From Sphingomonas sp. (GTDB taxonomy: Bacteria; Pseudomonadota; Alphaproteobacteria; Sphingomonadales; Sphingomonadaceae): 64,000 bases of DNA. The notes beneath the pieces are model-generated. The model searched no databases. It worked only from the letters and a program-made list of their open reading frames with translations, and was not told the origin of the DNA. This document shows positions 16,098 through 24,716 of this stretch, piece by piece (the first letter of the stretch is position 1; each line of letters begins with the position of its first letter). The position numbers were made by a program, and so were the translations under genes. The DNA is taken from contig NZ_JAQZBC010000005.1 in NCBI RefSeq assembly GCF_029239295.1, positions 1 through 64,000 on the forward strand, written 5' to 3'.

Positions 16098-16552
16098 CAG
16101 TTCCTCGCGGCTGCGTCTTGTGACTTGATCTTGGCTTGCGCCTCAGCCGCCGCCTCAGCCGCCGCTTCGAACGCTAGGCGGATCGAGGCGTGGCGGGCGT
16201 GATAATCGAGTGCGGGTGTCAGCACGTCCAGCCCCGGCCATTCGGGCACGTTTCCCGAGCCGCCGAGCCAGCCGGTGAGCGAATCGCGCGCGGCCGCCAG
16301 TTCCTCCGGCGAACGGCCGACGATCTGCGCTGCGAGCAACGAGGACGATGCCTGGCCGAGCGCGCAGGCGCGCACCAGCATCCCGGCCTCACTCACTCGC
16401 CCGTCAGGACCGAGATTGACGTCGACAGTGACCCGGCTGCCGCAAATCGGCGAGCGTTTCTCGCTGCTGCCCATCGGATCGGACAACCGCTCGTCAATCG
16501 GATTGTCAGTCGCGAGGCGAAGGATGGCATCATTGTAGAGCGTATCGCTCAT
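16097..16552 (-). CDS. IscU/SufU-like iron-sulfur cluster scaffold protein
   Basis: A 151-residue protein with the IscU fold pattern. Two of the three expected cluster cysteines are visible: the one in PICGSRV and the one in VRACALGQAS. The place of the third (normally in a KCALLAW-like segment) reads RHASIRLAFEA and lacks cysteine. Such two-cysteine variants are recalled from other sphingomonads. It may therefore act as an accessory scaffold or carrier. It overlaps cvpA by 4 nt and the antiporter gene by 1 nt. Confidence 0.82.
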   Translation of the reverse strand: MSDTLYNDAILRLATDNPIDERLSDPMGSSEKRSPICGSRVTVDVNLGPDGRVSEAGMLVRACALGQASSSLLAAQIVGRSPEELAAARDSLTGWLGGSGNVPEWPGLDVLTPALDYHARHASIRLAFEAAAEAAAEAQAKIKSQDAAARN

Positions 16553-17124
16553 GCCGGCGTCCTGCTGCTGGAGGGGGCGGGGGTCCCACCGCCGAAGGGG
16601 CCATCGGGGCCGAAAACCGGCTCTCCCCGGCGACGGCGATCAACGAAATCGGCGATCGCGGCGCTGGTGGCGTTGAGCAGCGGATAGGTGCGCGCTTCCT
16701 TCATCCACAACGGGCGGCTGCGCGGCCCGCCGCCGATCGTGTCGAGCACAAGCAGGGCGAGAAGAAAGGCGAGGCTGGCGAGGATCAGCCCCTTGAGCGC
16801 GCCAAAGCCGAAGCCGATCGCGCGATCGACCGGGCCGATCACCGATTTGCGCACCCGATCGCCCAACGCGCGCGCGACGACGCGCCCGAGAAAATAGGTG
16901 ATGCCGCCCAGAATGACGAAGGCCAGCGCCGCGGCGCCCGACGGGGTGCCGATCGGGCCGGTCAGCGCCTTTGCCACCGGCAGATGGAAGATCTTGATCG
17001 CGAAGACGACCGCTACCCAGGCGAACAGCGCCAGCACCTCGGTCACGAACCCGCGCTTCAGCCCCAGCAGCGCGCTGCCGCCAACAGCGGTCAGCACCGC
17101 GATATCGAGTCCGTTCAGGTTCAT
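16549..17124 (-). CDS. cvpA: CvpA family membrane protein
   Basis: A 191-residue inner-membrane protein of the CvpA/colicin V production family. It has four predicted helices, with the usual N-terminus (LNGLDIAVLTAVGGSALLGL) followed by a second helix with FAWVAVVFAIK. The C-terminal 40 residues are polar and proline-rich and probably cytoplasmic. In E. coli cvpA is needed for colicin V release and envelope stress tolerance; the molecular role is unclear. First gene of the four-gene minus-strand operon. Confidence 0.9.
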   Translation of the reverse strand: MNLNGLDIAVLTAVGGSALLGLKRGFVTEVLALFAWVAVVFAIKIFHLPVAKALTGPIGTPSGAAALAFVILGGITYFLGRVVARALGDRVRKSVIGPVDRAIGFGFGALKGLILASLAFLLALLVLDTIGGGPRSRPLWMKEARTYPLLNATSAAIADFVDRRRRGEPVFGPDGPFGGGTPAPSSSRTPA

Positions 17125-17190
17125 TGCCGCTTATCTAGGGTCCGCCGGTTGCAACGTCACCCAGCCAAGTCGGCGGGGCGATGGCGCCCC

Positions 17191-18564
17191 TTAGCCCCGG
17201 CCGAGAAGATGATCCACCAGCCGCGCGAGCGTCGGAAACCCGGACAGCCGCATCGGCGCCTTTTCCTTGGCCAGCGCCGCGGGCACGAGCGCCTGGCCGA
17301 AGCCGAGCTTCGCCCCTTCCTTCAGCCGCAGCGCGGCGTGGGCGACGCTGCGCACCTCGCCCGACAGCGCCACTTCGCCAAAGGCGATCGCGTCGGTCGG
17401 CACCGGCCGTTCCGACAAGGCGGACACGAGCGCGGCGGCGACCGCCATGTCGGCGGCGGGATCCTGCACGCGGTAGCCGCCGGCGACATTCAGATAGACC
17501 TCAGCCGAGGAGAAACTGAGCCCGCAGCGCGCCTCCAGCACGGCGAGGATCATCGCCAGCCGGCCGCTGTCCCAGCCCACAACCGCACGGCGGGGCGTGG
17601 CGCCGCTGGCAAGCCGGACGACGAGCGCCTGGATTTCGACCAGCACCGGGCGGGTCCCCTCCAGCGCGGGGAAGACGACCGTGCCGGTCACGCCCTCGTC
17701 ACGCTGCGTCAGGAACAGCGAGGACGGGTTCGACACCTCGGTCAGCCCCTCCGCCTGCATCGCAAAGACGCCGATTTCATCGGTGCCACCGAAGCGGTTC
17801 TTGATCGCGCGCAGGATGCGATATTGATGGCTTCGCTCGCCCTCAAAGCTGAGCACGGTATCGACCATATGTTCGAGCACGCGCGGGCCGGCGATGGTGC
17901 CGTCCTTCGTCACATGGCCGACCAGCACCAGCGCGGTGCCGCGTTCCTTGGCGAAACGGATCAGTTCCTGCGCGGAGGCGCGCACCTGGCTGACGGTGCC
18001 GGGCGCGCCCTCGATCAGATCGGAATGCATCGTCTGGATCGAGTCGATCACCAGCAATTCGGGCGGGCGGCCGCTGCCGAGCGTGGTGAGAATGTCACGG
18101 ACCGAGGTGGCCGAGGCGAGCCGCACCGGCGCATCCCCCAGGCCCAGGCGACGCGCGCGGAGCCGGACCTGATCGGCCGCCTCCTCCCCCGAGACATAGG
18201 CGACATCAGCGCCGGCGAGCGCCATTAGCGCGGCGGCCTGCAGCAGCAGGGTGGATTTGCCGATGCCGGGATCACCACCGATCAGCGTCGCGCTGCCCTC
18301 CACAAAGCCGCCGCCCAATGCGCGGTCGAGCTCCGCAATGCCGCTGGCGCGGCGTGCCGGCAGCGGCACTTCGGCATCGAGCGCGACCATCGTGACGGCA
18401 CGGCCGCCGCCCTGCAGATTGTGCTTCGCCTGAAACGGCGTGACGATTGCCGGCGTCTCCTCGACCAGCGTGTTCCATTCGGAACAGTCGACGCATTGCC
18501 CCTGCCAGCGGGAGGCGACCGACCCGCAGGCCTGACAGACAAAGCGCTTCTGGATCTTAGCCAT
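17191..18564 (-). CDS. radA: DNA repair protein RadA
   Basis: A 457-residue RecA-like ATPase that promotes branch migration in recombination. ATG 18564 is chosen because it gives the canonical start MAKIQKRFVCQACG. Domains in order: C4 zinc finger (CQACG and CVDCSEW, residues about 10-30), RecA core with Walker A GDPGIGKST and the RadA-specific KNRFGG motif, and a Lon-protease-like C-terminal domain lacking protease function. A LexA-type box lies 45 bp upstream of the start, between it and a divergent Y-family polymerase, so damage-inducible expression is plausible. Confidence 0.96.
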   Translation of the reverse strand: MAKIQKRFVCQACGSVASRWQGQCVDCSEWNTLVEETPAIVTPFQAKHNLQGGGRAVTMVALDAEVPLPARRASGIAELDRALGGGFVEGSATLIGGDPGIGKSTLLLQAAALMALAGADVAYVSGEEAADQVRLRARRLGLGDAPVRLASATSVRDILTTLGSGRPPELLVIDSIQTMHSDLIEGAPGTVSQVRASAQELIRFAKERGTALVLVGHVTKDGTIAGPRVLEHMVDTVLSFEGERSHQYRILRAIKNRFGGTDEIGVFAMQAEGLTEVSNPSSLFLTQRDEGVTGTVVFPALEGTRPVLVEIQALVVRLASGATPRRAVVGWDSGRLAMILAVLEARCGLSFSSAEVYLNVAGGYRVQDPAADMAVAAALVSALSERPVPTDAIAFGEVALSGEVRSVAHAALRLKEGAKLGFGQALVPAALAKEKAPMRLSGFPTLARLVDHLLGRG

Positions 18565-18608
18565 CTGTTTTCCGGGATCGCGGGAGCATCGCGCACGTCC
18601 TATCGCGA

Positions 18609-18623
18609 GAACAACTAGAGAAC
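18609..18623. promoter_or_regulatory. LexA (SOS) box, GAAC-N7-GAAC
   Basis: GAACAACTAGAGAAC is a perfect match, read on the opposite strand, to GTTC-N7-GTTC, the LexA box of Alphaproteobacteria. It lies between the divergent radA (start 18564) and a Y-family DNA polymerase (start 18654), as expected for a shared SOS operator. Confidence 0.75.
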
Positions 18624-18653
18624 AATCCCGCACTTCGGTATCATGGGGGTGCC

Positions 18654-19991
18654 ATGATGCCGGCTGAGTCGCCCCTTCCCCCGATCGAACCGCCGGGCGA
18701 CCTGCTGGCGCTGCCGCCGCGGCCGCTGCGGTGGCTGTTCCTCGACCTCAATTCCTATTTCGCCAGCGTCGAGCAGCAATTGCAGCCTTCGCTGCGGGGG
18801 CGACCGGTGATCGTCGCGCCGGTGGGGAGCGACACGACGGTGGCGATCGCCGCATCGATCGAGGCGAAGCGGTTCGGCATCACCACGGGCACGCCGGTGT
18901 GGGAGGCAAAGCAGCGGTGCCCTGACGTAGTCGTCACCCCGGCGCGGCACCGCCGCTATGTCGAGTTTCACGACGCGATCGTGGCCGAGATCTGGCGGCA
19001 CATTCCGGTGACTCGGGTGTGCTCGATCGACGAGGTGGCGTGCCGATTGCTCGACAATGAGAATAGTCGCGACGCGGCGATGGCGCTGGCGCGGCGGATC
19101 AAGGCGGGGATCCGGGCGCGGGTGGGCGATTGCCTGACCTCATCGGTGGGGATCGCGCCCAACCGGCTGCTGGCGAAGCTCGCCTCCGACCTGCAGAAAC
19201 CGGACGGGCTGGTGGTGTTCGAGGACAGGGATCTGCCGCACGCGCTGTACCGGCTGAAGCTGACCGATATTGCGGGGATCGGCGCGAAGATGGAGCGGCG
19301 GCTGGCGCGCGACGGGGTGAACGATATCGCCCAGTTATGCGCGCGGCGGCCGCGCGATGCCGGCCACGCCTGGGGCGGCACCGACGGCGACCGGCTTTGG
19401 TACCTGCTGCATGGCGTCGACTTGCCGGAAAAGCCGACGCAGAGCCGGACAATCGGGCACAGCCATGTGCTGTCGCCGGGCAAGCGTGGCTATGAACCGG
19501 CACGGCTGACCGCGCGCAGGCTGGCGCTGAAGGCGGCGAGCCGGCTGCGGCGCAAGGGCTATCGCGCGCGGCTGCTGGTGCTTCACGTCCGGTTCGAGGA
19601 TGACAAGAGCGCGTGGCGCACGTCGATCCGACTGCCCGAGACGCAGGACAGCTTCGTCGTGCTCGACCGGCTCGATGCGCTGTTCCCACGGTTGCGCGAG
19701 GCGGGCCGGGAGCGGCCGGGCGGGTTCCGGCTGCGCATGATCGGCGTGACGCTGGCCGAAATCGCGCCGGTGGCGGGCGAGCAGGCAAGCCTGTTCGCGC
19801 ACCTCGACCCCACCGACCCGCTGGCGCGCGAGACGCGCGGGCTGGCGCTGAGCCGCGCGATGGACCGGATCAACCAGCGGTTCGGCCGCCATGCGGTATC
19901 GCTGGGGCCGCTCGGCGGCGGTCGGGCAGACCGCGTGGGCAGCAAGATCGCCTTTGGCCGAATCCCCGAACTGGACGAATTCCATGAGTGA
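18654..19991 (+). CDS. Y-family DNA polymerase (DinB/UmuC type)
   Basis: A 445-residue translesion polymerase. Catalytic residues are visible: D31 in FLDLNSYFASVEQ and D126-E127 in CSIDEV, together with the family YVEFHDAI region and a helix-hairpin-helix segment (LTDIAGIGAKMERRL). The little-finger region (about 300-400) binds DNA. It has a longer N-terminus than DinB and no ImuB-type tail. It is divergent from radA with a LexA-type box between them, supporting a damage-induced bypass role. ATG 18657 is an alternative start. Confidence 0.9.
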   Translation: MMPAESPLPPIEPPGDLLALPPRPLRWLFLDLNSYFASVEQQLQPSLRGRPVIVAPVGSDTTVAIAASIEAKRFGITTGTPVWEAKQRCPDVVVTPARHRRYVEFHDAIVAEIWRHIPVTRVCSIDEVACRLLDNENSRDAAMALARRIKAGIRARVGDCLTSSVGIAPNRLLAKLASDLQKPDGLVVFEDRDLPHALYRLKLTDIAGIGAKMERRLARDGVNDIAQLCARRPRDAGHAWGGTDGDRLWYLLHGVDLPEKPTQSRTIGHSHVLSPGKRGYEPARLTARRLALKAASRLRRKGYRARLLVLHVRFEDDKSAWRTSIRLPETQDSFVVLDRLDALFPRLREAGRERPGGFRLRMIGVTLAEIAPVAGEQASLFAHLDPTDPLARETRGLALSRAMDRINQRFGRHAVSLGPLGGGRADRVGSKIAFGRIPELDEFHE

Positions 19992-20107
19992 AAGCGCGCC
20001 CGAGGCGATGATCCTTCCGTTGCGGCCGCTTTTCTCGAAATAAAGTATCACGGCTTATCGCCTTTGCCTTGACGCTATGTGCTGCATGCGCGAAGTCGCT
20101 GGCCGCT

Positions 20108-20491
20108 ATGAAGAGCCCCTTCCTTTTCGCCACCGCGGCGCTCCTCGCGCTCGCTGCCTGCAATTCCGAACCGTCCGCGCCGGAAGTGCTCGATTCCAAC
20201 CCCGATCCCATGGCGCGTGAACTCGCCAACGCCGGCGCGATCGAGCTGCCGCCGTCGATCAAGGCCGAAAAGTCGATGCGCTGCGACGACAACAGCCTGG
20301 CCTATGTGACCTTCTTCGAAGGCGACAAGCAGGTCCTGCTGCGGACCGCAAAGGATGGCCCGGCGACGACGCTGACCGCCGCCAATGGCGGCGAGCCGCT
20401 GACCGCAGAGGGCGGCTGGAAGCTGACCGGCGACACGAAGAACGTGACGATCGAGCAGCCGGGCAAGAAGCCGCTGAGCTGCCACGAATAA
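20108..20491 (+). CDS. Hypothetical lipoprotein (127 aa)
   Basis: Start ATG 20108 gives a classic lipoprotein signal (KSPFLFATAALLALAAC) with the lipidated cysteine at residue 18. The mature part has one compact domain with two cysteines near MRCDD and at the C-terminal LSCHE that may form a disulfide. The pattern of short strands (YVTFFEGDKQVLL) resembles small periplasmic lysozyme-inhibitor-like folds, but I cannot assign it. It stands alone between the polymerase and aat genes. Confidence 0.75.
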   Translation: MKSPFLFATAALLALAACNSEPSAPEVLDSNPDPMARELANAGAIELPPSIKAEKSMRCDDNSLAYVTFFEGDKQVLLRTAKDGPATTLTAANGGEPLTAEGGWKLTGDTKNVTIEQPGKKPLSCHE

Positions 20492-20557
20492 CAACCGCAT
20501 GATCGGCCGCCGCCCCTTTGCAGGAGCGGCGGCGACTTTCTATCTACCGCGTCGACC

Positions 20558-21337
20558 ATGACGCGCCACCGCCCCTTCGAAATCCTCGACCCCGCGACCG
20601 TACTCGGCGCTTATGCGGTCGGCGTATTCCCGATGGCCGACGCGCGCGACGCCCCGGGCGTCTATTGGGTGGAGCCGCGGCACCGCGCGATCCTGCCGCT
20701 GGAGCAATTCCACCTGTCACGATCGCTGCGCCGGACGCTCCGATCCGAACGCTTCCGGCTGACCAGCGACACCGCCTTTGCCCGCATCATCGCGCTGTGC
20801 GCGGAAGCGGCGACCGATCGCCCGGAAACCTGGATCAACCCGTCGATCGAGCGGGTCTTTCTGGAGCTGCACGAGGCCGGTTTCGCGCACTCGATCGAAT
20901 GCTGGGAGGGCGACGAGCTGGTCGGCGGGCTGTACGGCTTGGCGCTGGGGCGTGCATTCTTCGGCGAAAGCATGGTGAGCCGGGCAACCGACGCATCGAA
21001 GGCGGCGCTAGCTGCGCTGGTGGCGCGGCTACGCTATGGCGGGTTCACCCTGCTCGACTGCCAGTTCATGACCGACCACCTCGCCTCGCTGGGCGCGGTG
21101 GAGATCGATCGCGACGATTATATCGGGTTGCTGGGGGTCGCGCTGGCCGATGTGCTGGGCGCGGCGGGCGCAGATGGTGCGGGCGTGGCGGCGGGGGCGG
21201 CAGGTGTCGCCGCCGGCGAACTGCCCTCAGTCGACGCGCCGGCGGACTTCCGCGCGGTCGATGGCGCCGCGAGGACATCGGTATCCGGCCCCTTGTCAGG
21301 GAAGGACATCGTGCAGCTCTTGGGCCAGACGTCATAG
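20558..21337 (+). CDS. aat: Leucyl/phenylalanyl-tRNA-protein transferase
   Basis: A 259-residue enzyme that adds leucine or phenylalanine from tRNA to N-terminal Arg or Lys of proteins, marking them for ClpAP degradation (N-end rule). Conserved segments include GAYAVGVFPMAD, YWVEPRHRAILPL, ETWINPSI, GGLYGLALGRAFFGESM and LLDCQFMTDHL. The enzymatic core ends near residue 195; the remaining about 65 residues are a low-complexity Ala/Gly tail that overlaps, on the opposite strand, the tail of the convergent DUF2155 gene by 220 bp. Confidence 0.95.
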   Translation: MTRHRPFEILDPATVLGAYAVGVFPMADARDAPGVYWVEPRHRAILPLEQFHLSRSLRRTLRSERFRLTSDTAFARIIALCAEAATDRPETWINPSIERVFLELHEAGFAHSIECWEGDELVGGLYGLALGRAFFGESMVSRATDASKAALAALVARLRYGGFTLLDCQFMTDHLASLGAVEIDRDDYIGLLGVALADVLGAAGADGAGVAAGAAGVAAGELPSVDAPADFRAVDGAARTSVSGPLSGKDIVQLLGQTS

Positions 21338-21825
21338 ATCGGATGCTGGACGACGTTCAGCGCCGGCCGTTCCTTGTACAGCCAGCCCGAGAAGGCACGC
21401 CGCCATTTTTCATCGCTGCCGCGCACGGCGAGCTGGATAAAGGCGCCGGTAAGCTGCTCCTGCTCCCATGGCGCAGTGCGTTCGCACGCGCGCAGGCGGA
21501 TCACCGTATCGCCGACGCGAAGCGCCTGCCCCGGCTTCATCGTCAAATCGCGGCTGACGCCATTACGTTTGTTGAGGAGGCCGATCACGGCGACGCGCTG
21601 AGCCATCGGCGTGCTGCCCGCGTCGACAGGGGCGACATCCCCCTCCACCGTCACGACATCGGACGGGGTGTTTTCGGCCGCATCAGGAACCTGCTGGCTG
21701 GCGACCGGCGCACGGGTGGTCCCGGCGTCATCGCCCTGCGCCACATACCAGACGCCGACCCCGAGCAGGGCGGCGCCGCCGATCGCGGCAGCCGCGATCG
21801 CAGGCTTCACGCGTCGGGGCTCCAC
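21118..21825 (-). CDS. DUF2155 domain-containing exported protein
   Basis: A 235-residue protein with an N-terminal membrane anchor or signal (AIAAAAIGGAALLGVGVWYV), a DUF2155 domain (about residues 75-165, with VGLLNKR-type start, RACERTAPWE and FSGWLYKERPALN) and a long Ala/Pro/Ser-rich tail. DUF2155 proteins of alphaproteobacteria are typically encoded beside the complex I accessory subunit NDUFA12, as here. The tail overlaps the 3' end of aat in antisense. Function unknown; a periplasmic location is likely. Confidence 0.88.
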   Translation of the reverse strand: MEPRRVKPAIAAAAIGGAALLGVGVWYVAQGDDAGTTRAPVASQQVPDAAENTPSDVVTVEGDVAPVDAGSTPMAQRVAVIGLLNKRNGVSRDLTMKPGQALRVGDTVIRLRACERTAPWEQEQLTGAFIQLAVRGSDEKWRRAFSGWLYKERPALNVVQHPIYDVWPKSCTMSFPDKGPDTDVLAAPSTARKSAGASTEGSSPAATPAAPAATPAPSAPAAPSTSASATPSNPI

Positions 21826-22199
21826 GCCTCATAATCACCGGTGGCGGCCTGGCGGCGCCCGCCCATTTCCAGCGCGCCCGACGGACGATACGCCTCCGCC
21901 GTGCCGGTCATGTTCGGCTTGGCCGGCTTCTGCCAGGGGCGAGGCGGCGGGAGCGCCTGGGCCGGCGCATCCTCGACATGGCGGTGCAGCCAGCTGAACC
22001 ATTCCGGCGGCACGCGGCTGGCATCGTTCGATCCGTTGTAGATCACCCAGCGACGCGGATTGCCGGCCGTGTCCTTACCGCCTTGGTAATAGACGTTGCC
22101 AAGCGAGTCCTCGCCGACGCGCGTCATCCCGCGAAGGCCGAACCAGGTGCCGATGGTGGCGCCATTCCACCAAGTGAAAGGATTGAGGTTGATGCCCAT
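21807..22199 (-). CDS. NADH:ubiquinone oxidoreductase subunit NDUFA12
   Basis: A 130-residue protein of the NDUFA12/B17.2 family, a supernumerary subunit of complex I found in alphaproteobacteria and mitochondria. Start ATG 22199 gives MGINLNPFTWWNGATIG. Family features are VGEDSLGNVYYQ, RRWVIYNG, DASRVPPEW and SWLHRH. It overlaps the downstream DUF2155 gene by 19 bp. It helps assemble or stabilise complex I at the inner membrane. Confidence 0.93.
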   Translation of the reverse strand: MGINLNPFTWWNGATIGTWFGLRGMTRVGEDSLGNVYYQGGKDTAGNPRRWVIYNGSNDASRVPPEWFSWLHRHVEDAPAQALPPPRPWQKPAKPNMTGTAEAYRPSGALEMGGRRQAATGDYEAWSPDA

Positions 22200-22322
22200 G
22201 TCGCCCCAGCGCTTAGCCGCTGGCGCGCGGGGCTTCAATGGCGTGAGTCATCAAGAACGCCGCCCGCCCCCGCACGCGGGGGCGCAAGGAGCGCCGGCGC
22301 CCCTGCCCATCCCGCAAATCCG

Positions 22323-22709
22323 CTACGAGGTGGCGAGACCAGTGCCGCCGAGCGGCTGCGTTTCGGCGATCCGTTCCATCCCGGCGATCAGCGGGCGCCC
22401 GCGCGTGATCGCGTCCCGCACCGAGGGCAGCTGGAGCGAGGCGGCATGCGATTCCTTGTCGCGCCACACCTCGGTAATCCAGATGACGTCCGCGTCGGCA
22501 GGATCGTCGGCGACGACATAGCTGAGGCAGCCCGGCATGTCGGCGAGGCCATCAAGCAGGATCGCGGTCAGCGCCGCACGCTTGCCCGGTTGCGCCATCA
22601 TCTTGCCGATCAGTCCGTACATCCCCGTTCCCTTTGCGATTGCCATGCCGGGCCCGATCGCCGCCAGTGCAGCCGTGCCGGCCAGAAAGCTGCGTCGTTC
22701 CCACGTCAT
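22323..22709 (-). CDS. Exported antibiotic-biosynthesis-monooxygenase (ABM) domain protein
   Basis: A 128-residue protein with a twin-arginine-like signal (ERRSFLAG, then a hydrophobic stretch to about residue 25) and a single ABM ferredoxin-like domain (MYGLIGKMMAQPGKR, LSYVVADD, WITEVWRDKESH). Related cytoplasmic proteins are quinol monooxygenases (YgiN type). Export of such a domain is uncommon but known in sphingomonads. The substrate is unknown. Confidence 0.8.
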   Translation of the reverse strand: MTWERRSFLAGTAALAAIGPGMAIAKGTGMYGLIGKMMAQPGKRAALTAILLDGLADMPGCLSYVVADDPADADVIWITEVWRDKESHAASLQLPSVRDAITRGRPLIAGMERIAETQPLGGTGLATS

Positions 22710-22754
22710 TGCGGCACCATAGCATGGCGCAACGGCGCCCGCGCGCGCTACGGA

Positions 22755-23660
22755 TCAGCCGGCGCGGCGAATACGGTGGGCGAGCCCACGAAGCGCAGGA
22801 CTGGCGGACAGCCGCTTTGCCACGCGCATCGTCGCATCGAACCCGCCGACCAGCGCGACCGCGCCGCGATTGGCCAGCGACGGGCGGAGCATGAACATGT
22901 CGCGGCATTCGATCCCGCCGGTTGCCATGCTGCGTTTGTGCTGCCCCTCCCCCTCGGTGAAGTCGAAGCGCTGGAATCGATCGGCAAACAAGTCGACGAG
23001 CGCCGCCTCCATCAGGACGCTGCCGGGCGACAGCGACGCCCAGGCCGGATCGTGGCCGACATAATCATAGCGCAGCGTCGCCCCGTCCTTGGTTCCGTCC
23101 GCCCCGCACCAAAGGTACGCCGCGGGGCAATCGCCGAGATAGAGGAGCCAGGCGCGCACCTGATCCTCACCGGCCGATGCCAGCATGTGAGCGACCCAGG
23201 CGGGATCGTTCGGAATGCCGGCACCCATCAGCCGTTCCTGATAGGTCTTTTCCGCCAGGCGGCGAGCGATCGGGTGAAAAACGGCGAGATCATCGGCGCT
23301 GCGAAAGCAGCGCACGTCGAGCGTGCCGCCCGATTCCGCGGCCAGTTTCTTCGCCTTGCGCTTCAGCGTGGATCGGGTCTGCCGCGACAGCGCTTCGCGC
23401 CATGCCGCCTCCCCCGCGGCCAGATCGACATAATAACGGGTATAGCGCTGGCGTTCGAACAGCACGCCGCGCCAGTCAGGATCGATCCCGGCGGGCAGCG
23501 AGGTGACGAGATAGCCGTCCTGCGCCGGATCGAGCGGCGGCAAGGGCGGCATGACGCCGGCCAGCGCCTGATCGAGCGAAAGGGCGACGCGGGTCAGCCG
23601 GCGGGGAATGGTGGCGATGGTGCGGGCGCCGATCTGAAGGCGCAGCGCGGCGCTGGTCAC
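22755..23660 (-). CDS. GNAT/FemAB-like acyltransferase (BioF2-like)
   Basis: A 301-residue protein of the GNAT superfamily type often annotated as BioF2-like or cellulose-biosynthesis CelD-like acetyltransferase. Visible features are the YVDL strand, RKAKKLAAESGG, a central strand AWLLYLGDCPAAYLWCG, LRYDYVGHDPAW, SPGSVLMEAAL and the FDFTEGEGQHKR segment near residue 250. The GTG start at 23660 overlaps the stop of the polysaccharide deacetylase gene (GTGA), so the two are coupled and probably act on the same envelope glycan. Confidence 0.75.
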   Translation of the reverse strand: MTSAALRLQIGARTIATIPRRLTRVALSLDQALAGVMPPLPPLDPAQDGYLVTSLPAGIDPDWRGVLFERQRYTRYYVDLAAGEAAWREALSRQTRSTLKRKAKKLAAESGGTLDVRCFRSADDLAVFHPIARRLAEKTYQERLMGAGIPNDPAWVAHMLASAGEDQVRAWLLYLGDCPAAYLWCGADGTKDGATLRYDYVGHDPAWASLSPGSVLMEAALVDLFADRFQRFDFTEGEGQHKRSMATGGIECRDMFMLRPSLANRGAVALVGGFDATMRVAKRLSASPALRGLAHRIRRAG

Positions 23661-24607
23661 GCCGCGCGCTCGGCAACCATGTTGGACCACAATTGCTCGA
23701 CCTGGCGGCGGCCGCGCCGCCAGCGGTTGGCGGGCAACGGGCGATCGTCACGGTCAAGCCGCAGCCGTGGGTGATCGGCGAAATGCGCCGTCGGCGCCTT
23801 GCCGCGCCGCGCGGCGAGCAGCCGGCACAATGCCTCGAACCGGCGAACGTGAACACGATTGGGCGACAAGCCCGCGCGATTGGCGAGTTCGAAGCTATGC
23901 CCGACAATGGTCATCGCGGCATGATCGGCAGCGATGGCGTGATCGAGTGCGGCGCGGGTCTCGGCCGCCGACAGCGCGCAGATCTGGACGTTGCGGAAGA
24001 TGCCGGGGCGATCCTCGATCACCGTTACGGGTACCTCGACCACACCCTGCCGGCTGACCGGCGCGATGTGCGCGCGCGGCAGGCCGATCGCGCTGGGCCA
24101 GGGATGGTGCGCGCCATTGTGGCTGCTGTCGTAGAGGATGCCGATCGCCGCCAGCGCGGCAAGCGTATCGTCATTGGCCGAATAGCTGCCGCTGCGAAAC
24201 GCCACCGGCGGCGGTGCCCCGGCCTCGACCAGCAGCGCCGCGGCGTCGGCCAGCAGCCGCTGCTGATCGGCGGCCGTACAATCGATCAGTTCGAACGGGC
24301 CGTGCGCGCCGCGGTCAGCCAGACTGGCGCCGATCCAATTGGGATGGAGGTGAAGCTGAACCTCCTGCCCTGCGTCACGCACCGCGCCGACGATGCGCCG
24401 GAAGGGTTCGATCCCGTATACCAGCGCCGGCATCGGATCGACGAAGAAGGTCGCTTTCAGGCCGTGGCGCTTCAGAATGGCCAGCTGCCAGCCGAGCCCC
24501 ACGCCGCCCGGCTCGATCGAGAGCGCTTCGACAACATCAGGCGCTAGCCCCGCAGCATGGTGGCGCCACGCGATCTCGGTATCGATGGTCAGGAAAACCG
24601 GGGTCAT
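23657..24607 (-). CDS. Polysaccharide deacetylase family protein
   Basis: A 316-residue protein with the NodB-homology fold. Motifs in order are FLTIDTE (catalytic and metal aspartates, residues 5-11), KATFFVDP, LHLHPNW (metal histidines), FRSGSYS and TIVGHSFEL near the end. The family removes N-acetyl or O-acetyl groups from sugars. No signal peptide is seen, so it may act on cytoplasmic lipid-linked or nucleotide-linked intermediates. It is coupled to a GNAT-type acyltransferase downstream. Confidence 0.85.
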   Translation of the reverse strand: MTPVFLTIDTEIAWRHHAAGLAPDVVEALSIEPGGVGLGWQLAILKRHGLKATFFVDPMPALVYGIEPFRRIVGAVRDAGQEVQLHLHPNWIGASLADRGAHGPFELIDCTAADQQRLLADAAALLVEAGAPPPVAFRSGSYSANDDTLAALAAIGILYDSSHNGAHHPWPSAIGLPRAHIAPVSRQGVVEVPVTVIEDRPGIFRNVQICALSAAETRAALDHAIAADHAAMTIVGHSFELANRAGLSPNRVHVRRFEALCRLLAARRGKAPTAHFADHPRLRLDRDDRPLPANRWRRGRRQVEQLWSNMVAERAA

Positions 24608-24716
24608 GCGGCGGCTGTACCATCACGCCGTAAAGATTCCGCCAATGTTCCCGCCGAACGGCAAACGGACGACCACCGATCGTCTGGCGGCCGCCCGTAT
24701 GCGGGATTTCGTGATG

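Noticed and set aside
16984..18228. A 414-codon open frame on the plus strand
   Set aside because: Antisense shadow of radA and cvpA.
19984..20043. A 19-codon frame after the Y-family polymerase
   Set aside because: Too short, overlaps the polymerase end, has no proper ribosome binding site and no recognisable feature.
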